Below, piece by piece: positions 51,607-61,047 of a stretch of DNA of 64,000 nucleotides (within the stretch, counting starts at the first letter, position 1; every line of letters starts with the position of its first letter). Origin of the DNA: Pseudochrobactrum asaccharolyticum. GTDB lineage: Bacteria > Pseudomonadota > Alphaproteobacteria > Rhizobiales > Rhizobiaceae. The DNA is taken from the NCBI RefSeq assembly GCF_003314995.1, contig NZ_QNRH01000010.1, positions 1 to 64,000 on the forward strand, in the 5' to 3' direction. The notes beneath the pieces were generated by a model. It searched no databases. It was given only the letters and a program-made list of their open reading frames with translations, and was not told the DNA's origin. The translations under genes were made by a program, and so were the position numbers.

Positions 51607-51772
51607 TTGCCTGCCCAGCCATGGGAAGCAAATTCAACTCACAGCTTATGCGACATTAGTCTAACCTTATGCAAATTTTGCTTTCACTCGCAAGCACACA
51701 GGAGTAATCGCTCAGGGTGTTTGTCTGTGCGAAGGAATCATTGCGCACCGGCACACATGCAGAAAACAAAAA

Positions 51773-51810
51773 CAGAATATTTTCTTGGATTTAGGAGGGG
51801 AAATATTCTG
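51773..51810 (+). promoter_or_regulatory. Leader hairpin upstream of cycA-like gene
   Basis: CAGAATATTT (51773-51782) and AAATATTCTG (51801-51810) form a perfect ten-base inverted repeat with AGGAGGGG in the loop. A six-codon frame (MNCEAY, 51814-51834) ends two bases before the permease ATG. It could be a protein-binding site or a leader that affects translation. Confidence 0.4.
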
Positions 51811-51835
51811 GCAGATGAATTGTGAGGCATACTGA

Positions 51836-53227
51836 ATGGATACTGCATCCGGGCGCACGCATTCCCACGAGGAAGAGCCCCATCTCGCCCGTAATCTCAA
51901 AAACCGCCACTTGCAGCTGATCGCCATCGGCGGCGCTATCGGTACCGGTCTTTTCATGGGGTCGGGCAAAACAATTTCACTCGCAGGCCCTTCGATCCTG
52001 CTCGTCTATGCGATTATCGGCTTTATGCTGTTTTTCGTTATGCGTGCATTGGGCGAATTGCTGCTGTCCAATCTGAACTACCGTTCTTTTGCTGATTTTG
52101 CCGGTGACTATCTCGGCTCATGGGCACAGTTTTTTACCGGCTGGACCTATTGGCTATGCTGGATCGTAACCGGTATTGCCGATGTGGTGGCCGTTGCAGG
52201 CTATATGTCGTTCTGGTTCCCTGAACTGGCATTGTGGGTTCCTGCCCTCGGCCTGATTATTGCTCTGGTAGCACTCAACCTGCCAAATGTGCGCAATTTC
52301 GGTGAAATTGAATTCTGGTTTGCACTGATCAAGATCGTGGCGATTGTCGCGCTGATCATCACCGGCGTTATCATGCTGACATCCGGCTATACATCGCCAA
52401 ACGGCACAGCGGCTTCTGTCTCCCATTTGTGGGATCAGGGCGGCTTCTTCCCGAACGGTTTCTTCGGCTTTGTCGCCGGTTTCCAGATCGCGGTTTTTGC
52501 TTTTGTTGGTATTGAGCTTGTTGGCACTGCGGCCGCAGAAACCGAAAATCCGGAACGCAACCTGCCAAAGGCGATCAACTCGATCCCTGTGCGCATTGTT
52601 CTGTTTTATCTCGGTTCGCTCTTCGTCATCATGACCGTGATGCCGTGGAACCAGGTTGACCCGTCAAGCAGTCCGTTTGTGGCTATGTTCTCGCTGGCAG
52701 GCCTCGGCATTGCCGCGCATGTTGTGAACTTCGTGGTACTGACCTCTGCGGCTTCCAGTGCAAACTCCGGAATCTACTCGACATCGCGTATGATTTTTGG
52801 TCTGGCAAGCTATGCGCTGGCACCAAAAACACTGGGCAAGCTGAACCATCGTAAAGTGCCGGTCAATGCGCTGTTTTTCTCCTGCACATTCCTGCTCGCA
52901 GGTGTTGTGCTGCTTTATGCAGGACAGAGCATTATTGAAGCTTTCACGATTGTAACCACAATTTCGGCACTGCTGTTTATCTTTGTCTGGTCGATCATTT
53001 TGGCATCTTACGTGCAGTATCGCCGTAAGCGTCCTGATCTCCATGCAAAATCAAACTTCAAAATGCCGGGTGGTTATGCCGCTGTGGCTATGGTGTTTGC
53101 GTTCTTTGCTTTCATCCTCTGGGCACTGGCACAGCAGGCTGATACGGCACAGGCTTTGCTGATTACACCGGTCTGGTTCGTCCTGCTGGCCGTGATCTAT
53201 TTCTTCATCGCGAAGAAAAGAGCTTAA
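51836..53227 (+). CDS. cycA: D-serine/D-alanine/glycine-type amino acid permease
   Basis: A 463-aa APC-family transporter with about 12 membrane segments. LKNRHLQLIAIGGAIGTGLFMGSGKTI is the family entry motif, and FVGIELVGTAAAETENPERNLPKAI the conserved loop. Sequence is closest in memory to CycA, and its place after the glycine cleavage operon fits glycine uptake. Symbol is likely, substrate not proven. Own promoter region with a leader hairpin. Confidence 0.85.
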   Translation: MDTASGRTHSHEEEPHLARNLKNRHLQLIAIGGAIGTGLFMGSGKTISLAGPSILLVYAIIGFMLFFVMRALGELLLSNLNYRSFADFAGDYLGSWAQFFTGWTYWLCWIVTGIADVVAVAGYMSFWFPELALWVPALGLIIALVALNLPNVRNFGEIEFWFALIKIVAIVALIITGVIMLTSGYTSPNGTAASVSHLWDQGGFFPNGFFGFVAGFQIAVFAFVGIELVGTAAAETENPERNLPKAINSIPVRIVLFYLGSLFVIMTVMPWNQVDPSSSPFVAMFSLAGLGIAAHVVNFVVLTSAASSANSGIYSTSRMIFGLASYALAPKTLGKLNHRKVPVNALFFSCTFLLAGVVLLYAGQSIIEAFTIVTTISALLFIFVWSIILASYVQYRRKRPDLHAKSNFKMPGGYAAVAMVFAFFAFILWALAQQADTAQALLITPVWFVLLAVIYFFIAKKRA

Positions 53228-53236
53228 AGAAACTGA

Positions 53237-53264
53237 AAAGGCCACTCATCAGAGTGGCCTTTTT
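53237..53264. terminator. Bidirectional terminator between cycA and lrgB
   Basis: AAAGGCCACTC-ATCA-GAGTGGCCTTT, eleven pairs, with A and T runs on both sides, between convergent genes. Confidence 0.9.
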
Positions 53265-53266
53265 CA

Positions 53267-53980
53267 TTACAGCAAAATCCAGCGAATCATCGGCGCGGCA
53301 AAAACATTGACCAGCCCGACCAGCACCATCACCAATCCGGCAATAGTACCCTCTTCCTGACCGATCTGCTGGGCTTTGGCCACGCCTGCGCCATGGGCAC
53401 CCATGCCAAACAAGGCACCACGTGCAAGACCGGACTTCAATGGCAGAAAGCGCCATAAAGTATCGCCGAGCGCTGCACCGATAACACCGGTGACCACCAC
53501 AAACAGAGCTGTCAGGTTGGGAATACCGCCAATATCTTCCGACAAAGCCATCGCAAAAGGTGATGTCACCGAGCGCGGCAGCAGGCTGAGACGTAGGCTG
53601 CCATCAAGACTGAGCAGACTTGCCAAGCCCCATGCCGAGAAAATGGCAACGGAACTACCGACCAGAACACCAAACATCAGGACCGGCCAATATTGCCGGA
53701 TTGTCGCTCTCTGTTCATAAATCGGCACCGCAAAAGCTACAGTTGCCGGTCCCAGCAGCATCACCAGCCAATGGGTCGCGCTGTTATATTCGGCATAAGA
53801 TGTGCGGAACAGCAGAACAGCAGCGATCAGCAAAATCGGCGCAGCAATGAGTGGTGAGAACCAGAAACGCGGCCAGCGGCGATAGAGCTTCTTCGCCAGC
53901 AGATAGAACAGGATTGTGGCTGTAGACCAAAGCAACATCATCCAAAGTGCAGGTGTTAAATAATCCTCTAATCCGCTCAT
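53267..53980 (-). CDS. lrgB: LrgB/CidB-family membrane protein
   Basis: A 237-aa protein with six to seven membrane segments. LLPRSVTSPFAMALSEDIGGIPNLTA and ARGALFGMGAHGAGVAKAQQIGQEEGTIAGL are family signatures. With LrgA it forms the holin-like CidAB/LrgAB system linked to murein hydrolase export and, in other bacteria, to organic acid transport. It overlaps lrgA by four bases. Confidence 0.92.
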   Translation of the reverse strand: MSGLEDYLTPALWMMLLWSTATILFYLLAKKLYRRWPRFWFSPLIAAPILLIAAVLLFRTSYAEYNSATHWLVMLLGPATVAFAVPIYEQRATIRQYWPVLMFGVLVGSSVAIFSAWGLASLLSLDGSLRLSLLPRSVTSPFAMALSEDIGGIPNLTALFVVVTGVIGAALGDTLWRFLPLKSGLARGALFGMGAHGAGVAKAQQIGQEEGTIAGLVMVLVGLVNVFAAPMIRWILL

Positions 53981-54396
53981 GATGAATGCCTCATTTTCTG
54001 CAAATGACGGCTCAGACGCAAACCTGCTTCAACGGCTAATGCGGTAGAAATCATCACGATTACAGTACCAAACAAAATAACGGCCAGAATTTTCAAACCC
54101 AACAGGCCGAAAAACTCATGATGATCAAGCACCGCAAGAACTGCGGGAATAAAGAACAGCAGCATTTCTGCCAGATACCACTGCGCACCGCGGCGTACAG
54201 TCAGCAGGTTCATGCCGCCGGTTATCAGCAATATAAATAACAAGAACAGACCAACTACACTGCCGGGCACCGGCATATGAGTTACTCTGACAATACCCTC
54301 ACCCAAAGCCCAGAAACCGGCGATCAATGCGATCTGGCCGATCCGGCTGCTTTGCACCCAATGACGGACTCCTCCCGACAGTTGAGCTGGAGACAT
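53977..54396 (-). CDS. lrgA: LrgA/CidA-family membrane protein
   Basis: A 139-aa protein with four membrane segments: IALIAGFWALGEGIVRVTHMPVPGSVVGLFLL, then a loop and WYLAEMLLFFIPAVLAVLDH. Holin-like partner of LrgB. Transcribed away from the LysR gene across a 100-base gap. Confidence 0.9.
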   Translation of the reverse strand: MSPAQLSGGVRHWVQSSRIGQIALIAGFWALGEGIVRVTHMPVPGSVVGLFLLFILLITGGMNLLTVRRGAQWYLAEMLLFFIPAVLAVLDHHEFFGLLGLKILAVILFGTVIVMISTALAVEAGLRLSRHLQKMRHSS

Positions 54397-54503
54397 TTTA
54401 TGGGACTCTTTTCATGCAAAATTAATTTCCTCTCTTATACGCCATGATCAATCATGATAAAAATGAATTGATTGAATAGAAATAAGTCCAAAAGGGAATG
54501 GCA

Positions 54504-55382
54504 ATGGAGCTACGCACATTACGGATCTTCACTGAGGTTGTCCGGCAAGGCGGGTTCACGCAGGCCGCCAAAACGGTTTTTCTGACCCAGTCTGCCGTGA
54601 GTAAGGCCGTGCGTCAGCTTGAGGACGAACTCGGCCTGACATTGCTCGACCGCAACGGCCATAAATCTGTGATGACTGATGCGGGGCAAGTCGTTTATCA
54701 GCGTGCTTTACGCATACTGGCTGAGCAGGATGATCTCAAAACCGAACTTGCGGAACTGCAAGGTCTGACCAAAGGCGCATTGCGCCTCGGCCTGCCGCCA
54801 ATCGGCAGTGATGCACTGTTTGCACCAATGTTTGCGATTTACCGTCGTCTTTATCCCGGCATTGATATTCATCTGGTCGAGCATGGCAGTAAAAAACTCG
54901 AAGATATGGTGCTGAGCGGCGAGGTTGATCTTGGCGCATCCCTGCTGCCAGCACCCGATGAATTCGACTGGCAGAATGTACGCAAAGAACCGATTGACGT
55001 GCTGATACCGGCATCCCATGAACTTGCCGGTCAACCGCAGATCGCGATCAAACAATTACAGGATATGCCGTTCATCTTGTTTGACAGTGCCTTTGCGCTC
55101 AATCCGATTATTATCAATGCCTGTCAAAGTCAGGGCTTTATGCCGTCAGTGACCGCGCGTTCCAGCCAGATCAATTTTATCATTGAACTGGTTCATGCGG
55201 GGCTGGGAATCGGTTTTCTCCCGCGCCTCATTGCCGAGCAGCGGGTACGCGACGGTGTCCGGCATATTACGCTGACAGAACCCGATCTGTCATGGGACAT
55301 GGCATGGGTCTGGCGGCGGGGTGCTTATCTGTCTCATGCCGCGCGCGCATGGCTTGAACTCGCAGCCCGTTTTCAGCACTAA
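54504..55382 (+). CDS. LysR-family regulator (CidR-like)
   Basis: A 292-aa LTTR. The helix-turn-helix is LRTLRIFTEVVRQGGFTQAAKTVFLTQSAVSKAVRQLEDELGL; the effector domain includes LGLPPIGSDALFAPMFAIYRR. It is divergent from lrgAB, the arrangement of CidR, and is the likely activator of that pair. The next gene downstream, gcdH, is also on the same strand, so a GcdR role is an alternative. An ATG two codons earlier (54498) is possible. Confidence 0.88.
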   Translation: MELRTLRIFTEVVRQGGFTQAAKTVFLTQSAVSKAVRQLEDELGLTLLDRNGHKSVMTDAGQVVYQRALRILAEQDDLKTELAELQGLTKGALRLGLPPIGSDALFAPMFAIYRRLYPGIDIHLVEHGSKKLEDMVLSGEVDLGASLLPAPDEFDWQNVRKEPIDVLIPASHELAGQPQIAIKQLQDMPFILFDSAFALNPIIINACQSQGFMPSVTARSSQINFIIELVHAGLGIGFLPRLIAEQRVRDGVRHITLTEPDLSWDMAWVWRRGAYLSHAARAWLELAARFQH

Positions 55383-55570
55383 GGTTGCGAACCAAGGATT
55401 ATTGTCAGGAAATTCAGGCTCATTCTCAGCATATATTGCTCAAAACAGTCCGCATATCAAAGAGCCTGAAACCAAGTTCATGCATAAAATTCATGACTAA
55501 AGTGCAAATAAGGGTTTGCAGTCTTTGGTCAATGGGCTGAGTATATGGCAACTTTATCGGGAGATACTAA

Positions 55571-56758
55571 ATGAGTGATATGACAAAATTTTCATGGAGC
55601 GATCCGTTCCTGCTCGATGATCAGCTGTCTGACGATGAACGTATGATCCGCGACTCTGCCGCGGCTTTCGCCAAGAGCGAATTGCTGCCACGCATTGAAG
55701 AAGCCTATCTGGAAGAAGCCGTTCAGCCTGAATTGTTCCGCATGATGGGACAGGCCGGCCTTCTCGGCGTTACCCTGCCGGAAAAATACGGCGCAGCAGA
55801 AGCCAACTACGTTTCCTACGGTCTGGTCGCGCGCGAAGTCGAGCGCATCGACTCCGGCTATCGTTCGATGATGAGCGTGCAGTCCTCCCTCGTAATCTAT
55901 CCGATTTTTGCCTATGGTTCGGAAGAGCAGAAAGACAAATATCTGCCGGGTCTGGTTTCCGGCGAGCTGATCGGTTGCTTTGGTCTGACCGAACCGGATG
56001 CCGGTTCTGATCCTGCGGGCATGAAAACCCGTGCGGAAAAAACCGCAACCGGTTACAAGCTGCACGGTTCGAAAATGTGGATTTCCAACTCCCCGATCGC
56101 CGATGTATTCGTGGTCTGGGCGAAATCCGTTGCTCATGACAATCAGATCCGTGGCTTCGTGCTGGAAAAAGGCATGAAAGGTCTGAGCGCACCGAAAATC
56201 GGTGGCAAGCTTTCCCTGCGTGCATCTGTCACCGGTGAAATCGTTATGGATGGTGTGGAAGTCGGCGAAGATGCACTGCTGCCAAATGTGTCCGGTCTTA
56301 AAGGTCCGTTCGGCTGCCTTAACCGCGCCCGCTATGGTATTTCATGGGGTGTGCTGGGTGCGGCAGAAGATTGCTGGCACCGTGCGCTGCAATATGGTCT
56401 GGATCGCAAGCAGTTCAATCGTCCGCTGGCACAGACACAGCTTTTCCAGAAGAAGCTGGCTGACATGCAGACAGAAATCACGCTCGGTCTTCAGGGCTCG
56501 CTGCGTGTTGGCCGTCTGATGGACGATCATAAATTTGCGCCGGAAATGATTTCGCTGATGAAGCGTAACAACTGCGGTAAAGCGCTCGACATCGCCCGTC
56601 AGGCGCGCGACATGCACGGCGGTAATGGTATTCAGATCGAATATCACGTGATGCGTCATTCGCAGAATCTGGAAACAGTGAATACCTATGAAGGTACGCA
56701 TGATGTTCACGCGCTGATCCTCGGCCGTGCGCAGACCGGTCTTCAGGCATTCTTTTAA
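55571..56758 (+). CDS. gcdH: Glutaryl-CoA dehydrogenase
   Basis: A 395-aa acyl-CoA dehydrogenase. [21 protein letters not shown] and [18 protein letters not shown] bind FAD and substrate; the catalytic base is E374 in [20 protein letters not shown], the GCDH-type placement. It oxidises and decarboxylates glutaryl-CoA to crotonyl-CoA in lysine/tryptophan breakdown. It has a 188-base upstream region and pairs with the CoA-transferase downstream. Confidence 0.94.
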   Translation: MSDMTKFSWSDPFLLDDQLSDDERMIRDSAAAFAKSELLPRIEEAYLEEAVQPELFRMMGQAGLLGVTLPEKYGAAEANYVSYGLVAREVERIDSGYRSMMSVQSSLVIYPIFAYGSEEQKDKYLPGLVSGELIGCFGLTEPDAGSDPAGMKTRAEKTATGYKLHGSKMWISNSPIADVFVVWAKSVAHDNQIRGFVLEKGMKGLSAPKIGGKLSLRASVTGEIVMDGVEVGEDALLPNVSGLKGPFGCLNRARYGISWGVLGAAEDCWHRALQYGLDRKQFNRPLAQTQLFQKKLADMQTEITLGLQGSLRVGRLMDDHKFAPEMISLMKRNNCGKALDIARQARDMHGGNGIQIEYHVMRHSQNLETVNTYEGTHDVHALILGRAQTGLQAFF

Positions 56759-56857
56759 TATTCCATAATTGCCCGTTTTCACAGCCTGTACCGGTACGGA
56801 TTACTCGTCCGGTACAGGCGCGATGAAAGCGGGTTTTTCATATCCGGAGCAAATCTG

Positions 56858-58000
56858 ATGCAGGCGCCGCTGGAAGGCATTAAAGTTGTTGAACTGGCAC
56901 GTATTCTTGCAGGGCCGTGGATCGGCCAGACATTGGCGGATCTCGGTGCCGATGTCATTAAGGTAGAAAGCCCTGAGGGCGATGATACCCGCCAATGGGG
57001 ACCGCCTTATATTGATGACGGCGCAGAACAATCTGCTGCCTATTATCATGCCTGCAATCGTGGCAAGCGCTCGATCACCTGCGATTTTCGTGAAGATGCA
57101 GGGCGTGAAACCGTTATCAAACTCATCAAAGACGCCGATATCGTTATTGAGAATTTCAAACTCGGCGGTTTGAAGAAATACGGCCTTGATTATGAAACTC
57201 TCAAAGCGATCAATCCGCGACTGATCTATTGTTCCGTCACCGGCTTCGGCCATGACGGGCCTTATGCAGCCCGCGCCGGTTATGATTTCATGATTCAGGG
57301 TATGAGCGGCATCATGGATATTACCGGTGACCCAAAGGGCGAGCCGCAGAAAATCGGTGTAGCACTGGTTGATATTATCACGGGCCTTTACGGTGTTATC
57401 GGTATCCAGTCCGCGCTGTTACATCGCCAAGCCACCGGCCTCGGTCAGCATATTGATATGTCGCTGTTCGATTGCATGACTGGCGTTCTCGCCAATCAGG
57501 CCATGAATTTCCTTGCCTCCGGCGTTGCACCAAAACGCCTCGGTAATGCCCATCCGAATATCGCACCCTATCAGACATTACCGGTGAAAGACGGCTATTT
57601 CATTATCGCTTGCGGGAATGACGGGCAGTTTGCCAAGCTCGCTGGCGTCCTTGGCCTGTCTGAACTGGCAGAGGATGAGAAATTCCGCACCAATGCCGCG
57701 CGTGTTCGCAACCGCGATGAACTGACAGCACTGCTGGAAGCAAAGACCAGTCTCTGGCTGCGGGATGATCTGTTAGCGACATTGGAAAAAATTGCGGTTC
57801 CAGCAGGGCCGATCAATACGATTGCTGATGTTTTCAGCGATCCGCAATTTATCGCTCGTCAGATGCGCGTGGATAATCAGGGGGTTCCGGGGTTACGCAC
57901 ACCGCTGAAATTCTCCAATGCAGAGCTTAAAACAGGTCTGCGCTCCCCGCGTTTAGGTGAGCATACAGAGGAAATTCTGGCGGAATTAAACGCAAAATAA
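56858..58000 (+). CDS. CaiB/BaiF-family CoA-transferase (likely glutarate CoA-transferase)
   Basis: A 380-aa class III CoA-transferase: LEGIKVVELARILAGPWIGQTLADLGADVIKVE, RGKRSITCDFREDAGRE and YNPRLIYCSVTGFGHDGPY-like KAINPRLIYCSVTGFGHDG carry the family fold; the catalytic Asp should lie in the following YDFMIQGMSGIMD region. Next to gcdH, so it probably activates glutarate with succinyl-CoA. Substrate is inferred from context. Confidence 0.88.
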   Translation: MQAPLEGIKVVELARILAGPWIGQTLADLGADVIKVESPEGDDTRQWGPPYIDDGAEQSAAYYHACNRGKRSITCDFREDAGRETVIKLIKDADIVIENFKLGGLKKYGLDYETLKAINPRLIYCSVTGFGHDGPYAARAGYDFMIQGMSGIMDITGDPKGEPQKIGVALVDIITGLYGVIGIQSALLHRQATGLGQHIDMSLFDCMTGVLANQAMNFLASGVAPKRLGNAHPNIAPYQTLPVKDGYFIIACGNDGQFAKLAGVLGLSELAEDEKFRTNAARVRNRDELTALLEAKTSLWLRDDLLATLEKIAVPAGPINTIADVFSDPQFIARQMRVDNQGVPGLRTPLKFSNAELKTGLRSPRLGEHTEEILAELNAK

Positions 58001-58022
58001 TCCCCTCGAATGCCGCATTCAG

Positions 58023-58047
58023 AAGGCCGCTTTCAGCGGCCTTTTTT
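58023..58047 (+). terminator. Terminator after the gcdH operon
   Basis: AAGGCCGCT-TTC-AGCGGCCTT followed by TTTT. Confidence 0.88.
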
Positions 58048-58420
58048 ATTGCCCCGTAAAACTGACTCGCAATCCGGCAATTTTCACTGTTTAATCCTGA
58101 TATCAACCGTCAAAATAACGGAATTATCAGACACATTCTTGATATTTTTTTGCAGGACAATTCCATCATGATAAGCTTAAATACTCAAAGAGGAATAATC
58201 AATCTATCCCATTGAATAGTAATAATTTTCATAATTTGTTTTATTTTTGTTCTGCGCAACATTATTTTAAAAAAACTCATATATTGTTGCAATTTATAAC
58301 AGTGTTTCTTTTTGGCATTCTTATTTTCAGACAGACCGCTCAAAGTGAAAAATAAGATGTTTGACTTTAACGTAAAAATTCATACTAGAATCCAGACTGT
58401 ACTTTAACAGGGAGGGTTAT
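58048..58420. other. A+T-rich upstream region of oppA
   Basis: About 370 bases without a gene; strongly A+T-rich from 58150 to 58320. It should carry the promoter and regulatory sites of the peptide transporter. A GGGAGGG ribosome site precedes oppA. No clear operator was recognised. Confidence 0.5.
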
Positions 58421-60013
58421 ATGTATCGTAAAATTTTGCTCGCAGGTGTCTGCGCATTGACACTAACCGGCGCACTTGCAAGCGTCGCTTCTGCCGAAGT
58501 GGTTCTGAACCGCGGCAATGACACAGATCCGGCAACATTGGATCACCACCGCACATCCACCATTTCTGAACGTAACGTACTGCAAGATCTCTATGAGGGT
58601 CTGGTCACACAGGACGCCGATGGTGAAGTTATTCCGGGTGCCGCCAAATCATGGGATATTTCCGAAGACGGTCTGGTCTATACATTCCATCTGCGCGATG
58701 ACGGAAAATGGTCCAACGGCGATAAAGTGACCGCTGGCGATTTCCTGTTTACGTTCCGCCGCATTATGGATCCAAAGACTGCAGCCGGCTATGCCAGCAT
58801 TTTGTTCCCGATCAAAAATTCCGAAGATGTTGTCGGTGGCAAGAAACCGCTTGAAGAACTCGGCGTAGAAGCCGTTGACGACGCAACACTGAAAATTACC
58901 CTCAACACGCCGACACCATATTTCCTTGAATTGCTGACCCATCAGACCGGTCTGCCAATGAATAAGAAGAGCGTTGAGGAAAACGGTGATAAATTCACAA
59001 CACCGGGTAAAATGGTCACCAACGGCGCCTATGAACTGGTAAGCTTTACGCCGAACGACAAAATCGTCATGAAGAAAAACCCGCATTATTATGATGCTGG
59101 CAATGTCAAAATTGACGTCATTAACTGGATTCCGTTTGAAGACCGCGCCAGCTGTATGCGCCGCTTTGAAGCGAAAGAAGTGCAGATTTGCTCCGACGTA
59201 CCGGCTGAGCAGCTCGGTTATGTTAAAAAGAACCTTGCCAGTGAATTCCGTCTCGCACCTTATCTCGGCTCCTACTATCTGCCGGTTAAAGGCAAGACCG
59301 CTGACAGCAAGCTGAAAGACCCGCGCGTTCGTGAAGCCATTTCCATGGCGATTGACCGTGAATTCATGGCTGAGCAGGTCTGGCAGGGCACTATGCTGCC
59401 TGGTTATTCCGTTGTTCCTCCGGGCATTGCCAATTATGTTGAAGGCGGTGTGAAAGCTGAATATGCCGGTGAAGATATGCTGGAGCGCGAAGACAAGGCT
59501 AAAGCCCTGTTGAAAGAAGCCGGTGTAGAGCCAAATACGCTGTCTATTGAGCTGCTTTATAACACCTCGGAAAACAACAAGAATACAATGGCAGCTATTG
59601 CTGACATGCTGAGCAATATCGGCATCAAAGCCACACTGAACGAAACCGAAGGTGCCACATATTTCAACTTCCTGCGTGAAGACGGGCCGTTTGATATCGC
59701 CCGCGCAGGCTGGATCGGTGATTATAACGATCCGCAGAACTTCCTGTTCCTGTCAGAAAGCAATGTCAGCTTTAACTATTCCAAGTGGAAGAACAAAGAT
59801 TACGACGCTCTGATGGCTAAAGCGGCTGTCACCACCGACCTGAAGGAACGCGCAAATATTCTGGCCGATGCGGAACGTCTGTTGCTTAAAGAAACAGCCG
59901 TTATTCCGTTGCTTTACTACTCCTCACGCGCTCTGGTTTCAGAGAAGGTTGAGGGCTGGAATGACAACCTGCTGGATACTCATAAAACCCGCTGGCTGTC
60001 ACTGAAACAGTAA
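58421..60013 (+). CDS. oppA: Oligopeptide ABC transporter, periplasmic binding protein
   Basis: A 530-aa SBP_bac_5 protein. Signal peptide of 25 residues ends SVASA. Family landmarks: LNRGNDTDPATLDHHRTST, DLYEGLVTQDADGEVIPGAAKSW and VREAISMAIDREFMAEQVW. It binds peptides in the periplasm. A hairpin follows the gene, typical of binding-protein genes that are expressed more than the rest. Confidence 0.92.
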   Translation: MYRKILLAGVCALTLTGALASVASAEVVLNRGNDTDPATLDHHRTSTISERNVLQDLYEGLVTQDADGEVIPGAAKSWDISEDGLVYTFHLRDDGKWSNGDKVTAGDFLFTFRRIMDPKTAAGYASILFPIKNSEDVVGGKKPLEELGVEAVDDATLKITLNTPTPYFLELLTHQTGLPMNKKSVEENGDKFTTPGKMVTNGAYELVSFTPNDKIVMKKNPHYYDAGNVKIDVINWIPFEDRASCMRRFEAKEVQICSDVPAEQLGYVKKNLASEFRLAPYLGSYYLPVKGKTADSKLKDPRVREAISMAIDREFMAEQVWQGTMLPGYSVVPPGIANYVEGGVKAEYAGEDMLEREDKAKALLKEAGVEPNTLSIELLYNTSENNKNTMAAIADMLSNIGIKATLNETEGATYFNFLREDGPFDIARAGWIGDYNDPQNFLFLSESNVSFNYSKWKNKDYDALMAKAAVTTDLKERANILADAERLLLKETAVIPLLYYSSRALVSEKVEGWNDNLLDTHKTRWLSLKQ

Positions 60014-60026
60014 GTATTTTTACTGG

Positions 60027-60054
60027 CAGGCTGCATATTCACCTATGCAGCCTG
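60027..60054 (+). promoter_or_regulatory. Intercistronic hairpin between oppA and oppB
   Basis: CAGGCTGCATA-TTCACC-TATGCAGCCTG, eleven pairs, no T-run. Likely stabilises the oppA message and limits downstream expression. Confidence 0.7.
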
Positions 60055-60123
60055 TTGCATATCAAGCGATTTTAACTTTGCCGCAGCCATTGTTTTTATG
60101 AAGGCTGCAGTCAGGAAAATTAT

Positions 60124-61047
60124 ATGTTGAGCTATACGCTACGGCGGCTGGCCAGCGCGATCCCGACGATATTTATTATCATCACGCTGACCTTCTTCAT
60201 GATCCGGCTTGTTCCGGGCGGCCCGTTTGATCTTGAGCGCCCGATTGATCCGTTGATCCTCGAAAACCTGAAAAAAGCCTATAATATGGATGCGCCTTTA
60301 TGGCAGCAATATCTGATCTATTTAGGCAATCTGCTCAAAGGCGATCTGGGGCCAAGCTTTGCCCGCCGTGACTTTACGGTCAATGATCTGTTTGCATCAG
60401 GTTTACCGGTTTCCATTCTGCTCGGCAGTCTTGCCCTCACACTCGCTGCGGTACTCGGCACTCTGCTCGGTGCGCTTGCAGCGCTGCGTCAGAATTCATG
60501 GCTCGATTATACGATTGTTGCTGTCGCAACATTCGGCATTACCACACCGAATTTTGTTGTAGCTCCGCTGCTCAGCCTGTTCTTCGGTGTTATTCTCGGC
60601 TGGGTGCCTGCTGGTGGCTGGTCATCTGCCAATATGCTGTATTGGATATTACCGATCACTACACTGGCGCTACCGCAGGTCGCGGTGATTGCCCGTCTCG
60701 TCCGTGGCTCAACTATTGAGGCTTTGCGTGCCAACCATGTGCGCACAGCACGCGCCTATGGTCTGCCTGCCCGCATTGTTGTTGGTGTTCACGCATTACG
60801 TGCCGCTTTGCTTCCCGCTGTTTCCTATCTCGGGCCGACAGCGGCAGCTTTGCTCACCGGTTCCGTCGTCGTGGAAACCATTTTCGGTATTCCGGGCATC
60901 GGACGCTATTTCGTGCAAGGCGCGTTGGGGCGTGACTATACGCTGGTTATGGGCACTGTTGTGGTCATCTCGGTCTTTGTCGTGCTGTTCAACTTAATTG
61001 TTGATCTGATCTATGCTTATCTTGATCCGCGGGTGCGCTATGACTGA
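60124..61047 (+). CDS. oppB: Oligopeptide ABC transporter permease
   Basis: A 307-aa permease with six membrane segments. MLSYTLRRLASAIPTIFIIITLTFFMIRLVPGGPF opens it; EALRANHVRTARAYGLP is the EAA loop that contacts the ATPase. Overlaps oppC by eight bases. Confidence 0.93.
   Translation: MLSYTLRRLASAIPTIFIIITLTFFMIRLVPGGPFDLERPIDPLILENLKKAYNMDAPLWQQYLIYLGNLLKGDLGPSFARRDFTVNDLFASGLPVSILLGSLALTLAAVLGTLLGALAALRQNSWLDYTIVAVATFGITTPNFVVAPLLSLFFGVILGWVPAGGWSSANMLYWILPITTLALPQVAVIARLVRGSTIEALRANHVRTARAYGLPARIVVGVHALRAALLPAVSYLGPTAAALLTGSVVVETIFGIPGIGRYFVQGALGRDYTLVMGTVVVISVFVVLFNLIVDLIYAYLDPRVRYD

Noticed and set aside
55383-55570. LysR gene as dedicated regulator of gcdH
   Set aside because: Possible, but divergence from lrgAB and the CidR-like effector domain make lrgAB the more likely target; kept only as an alternative.
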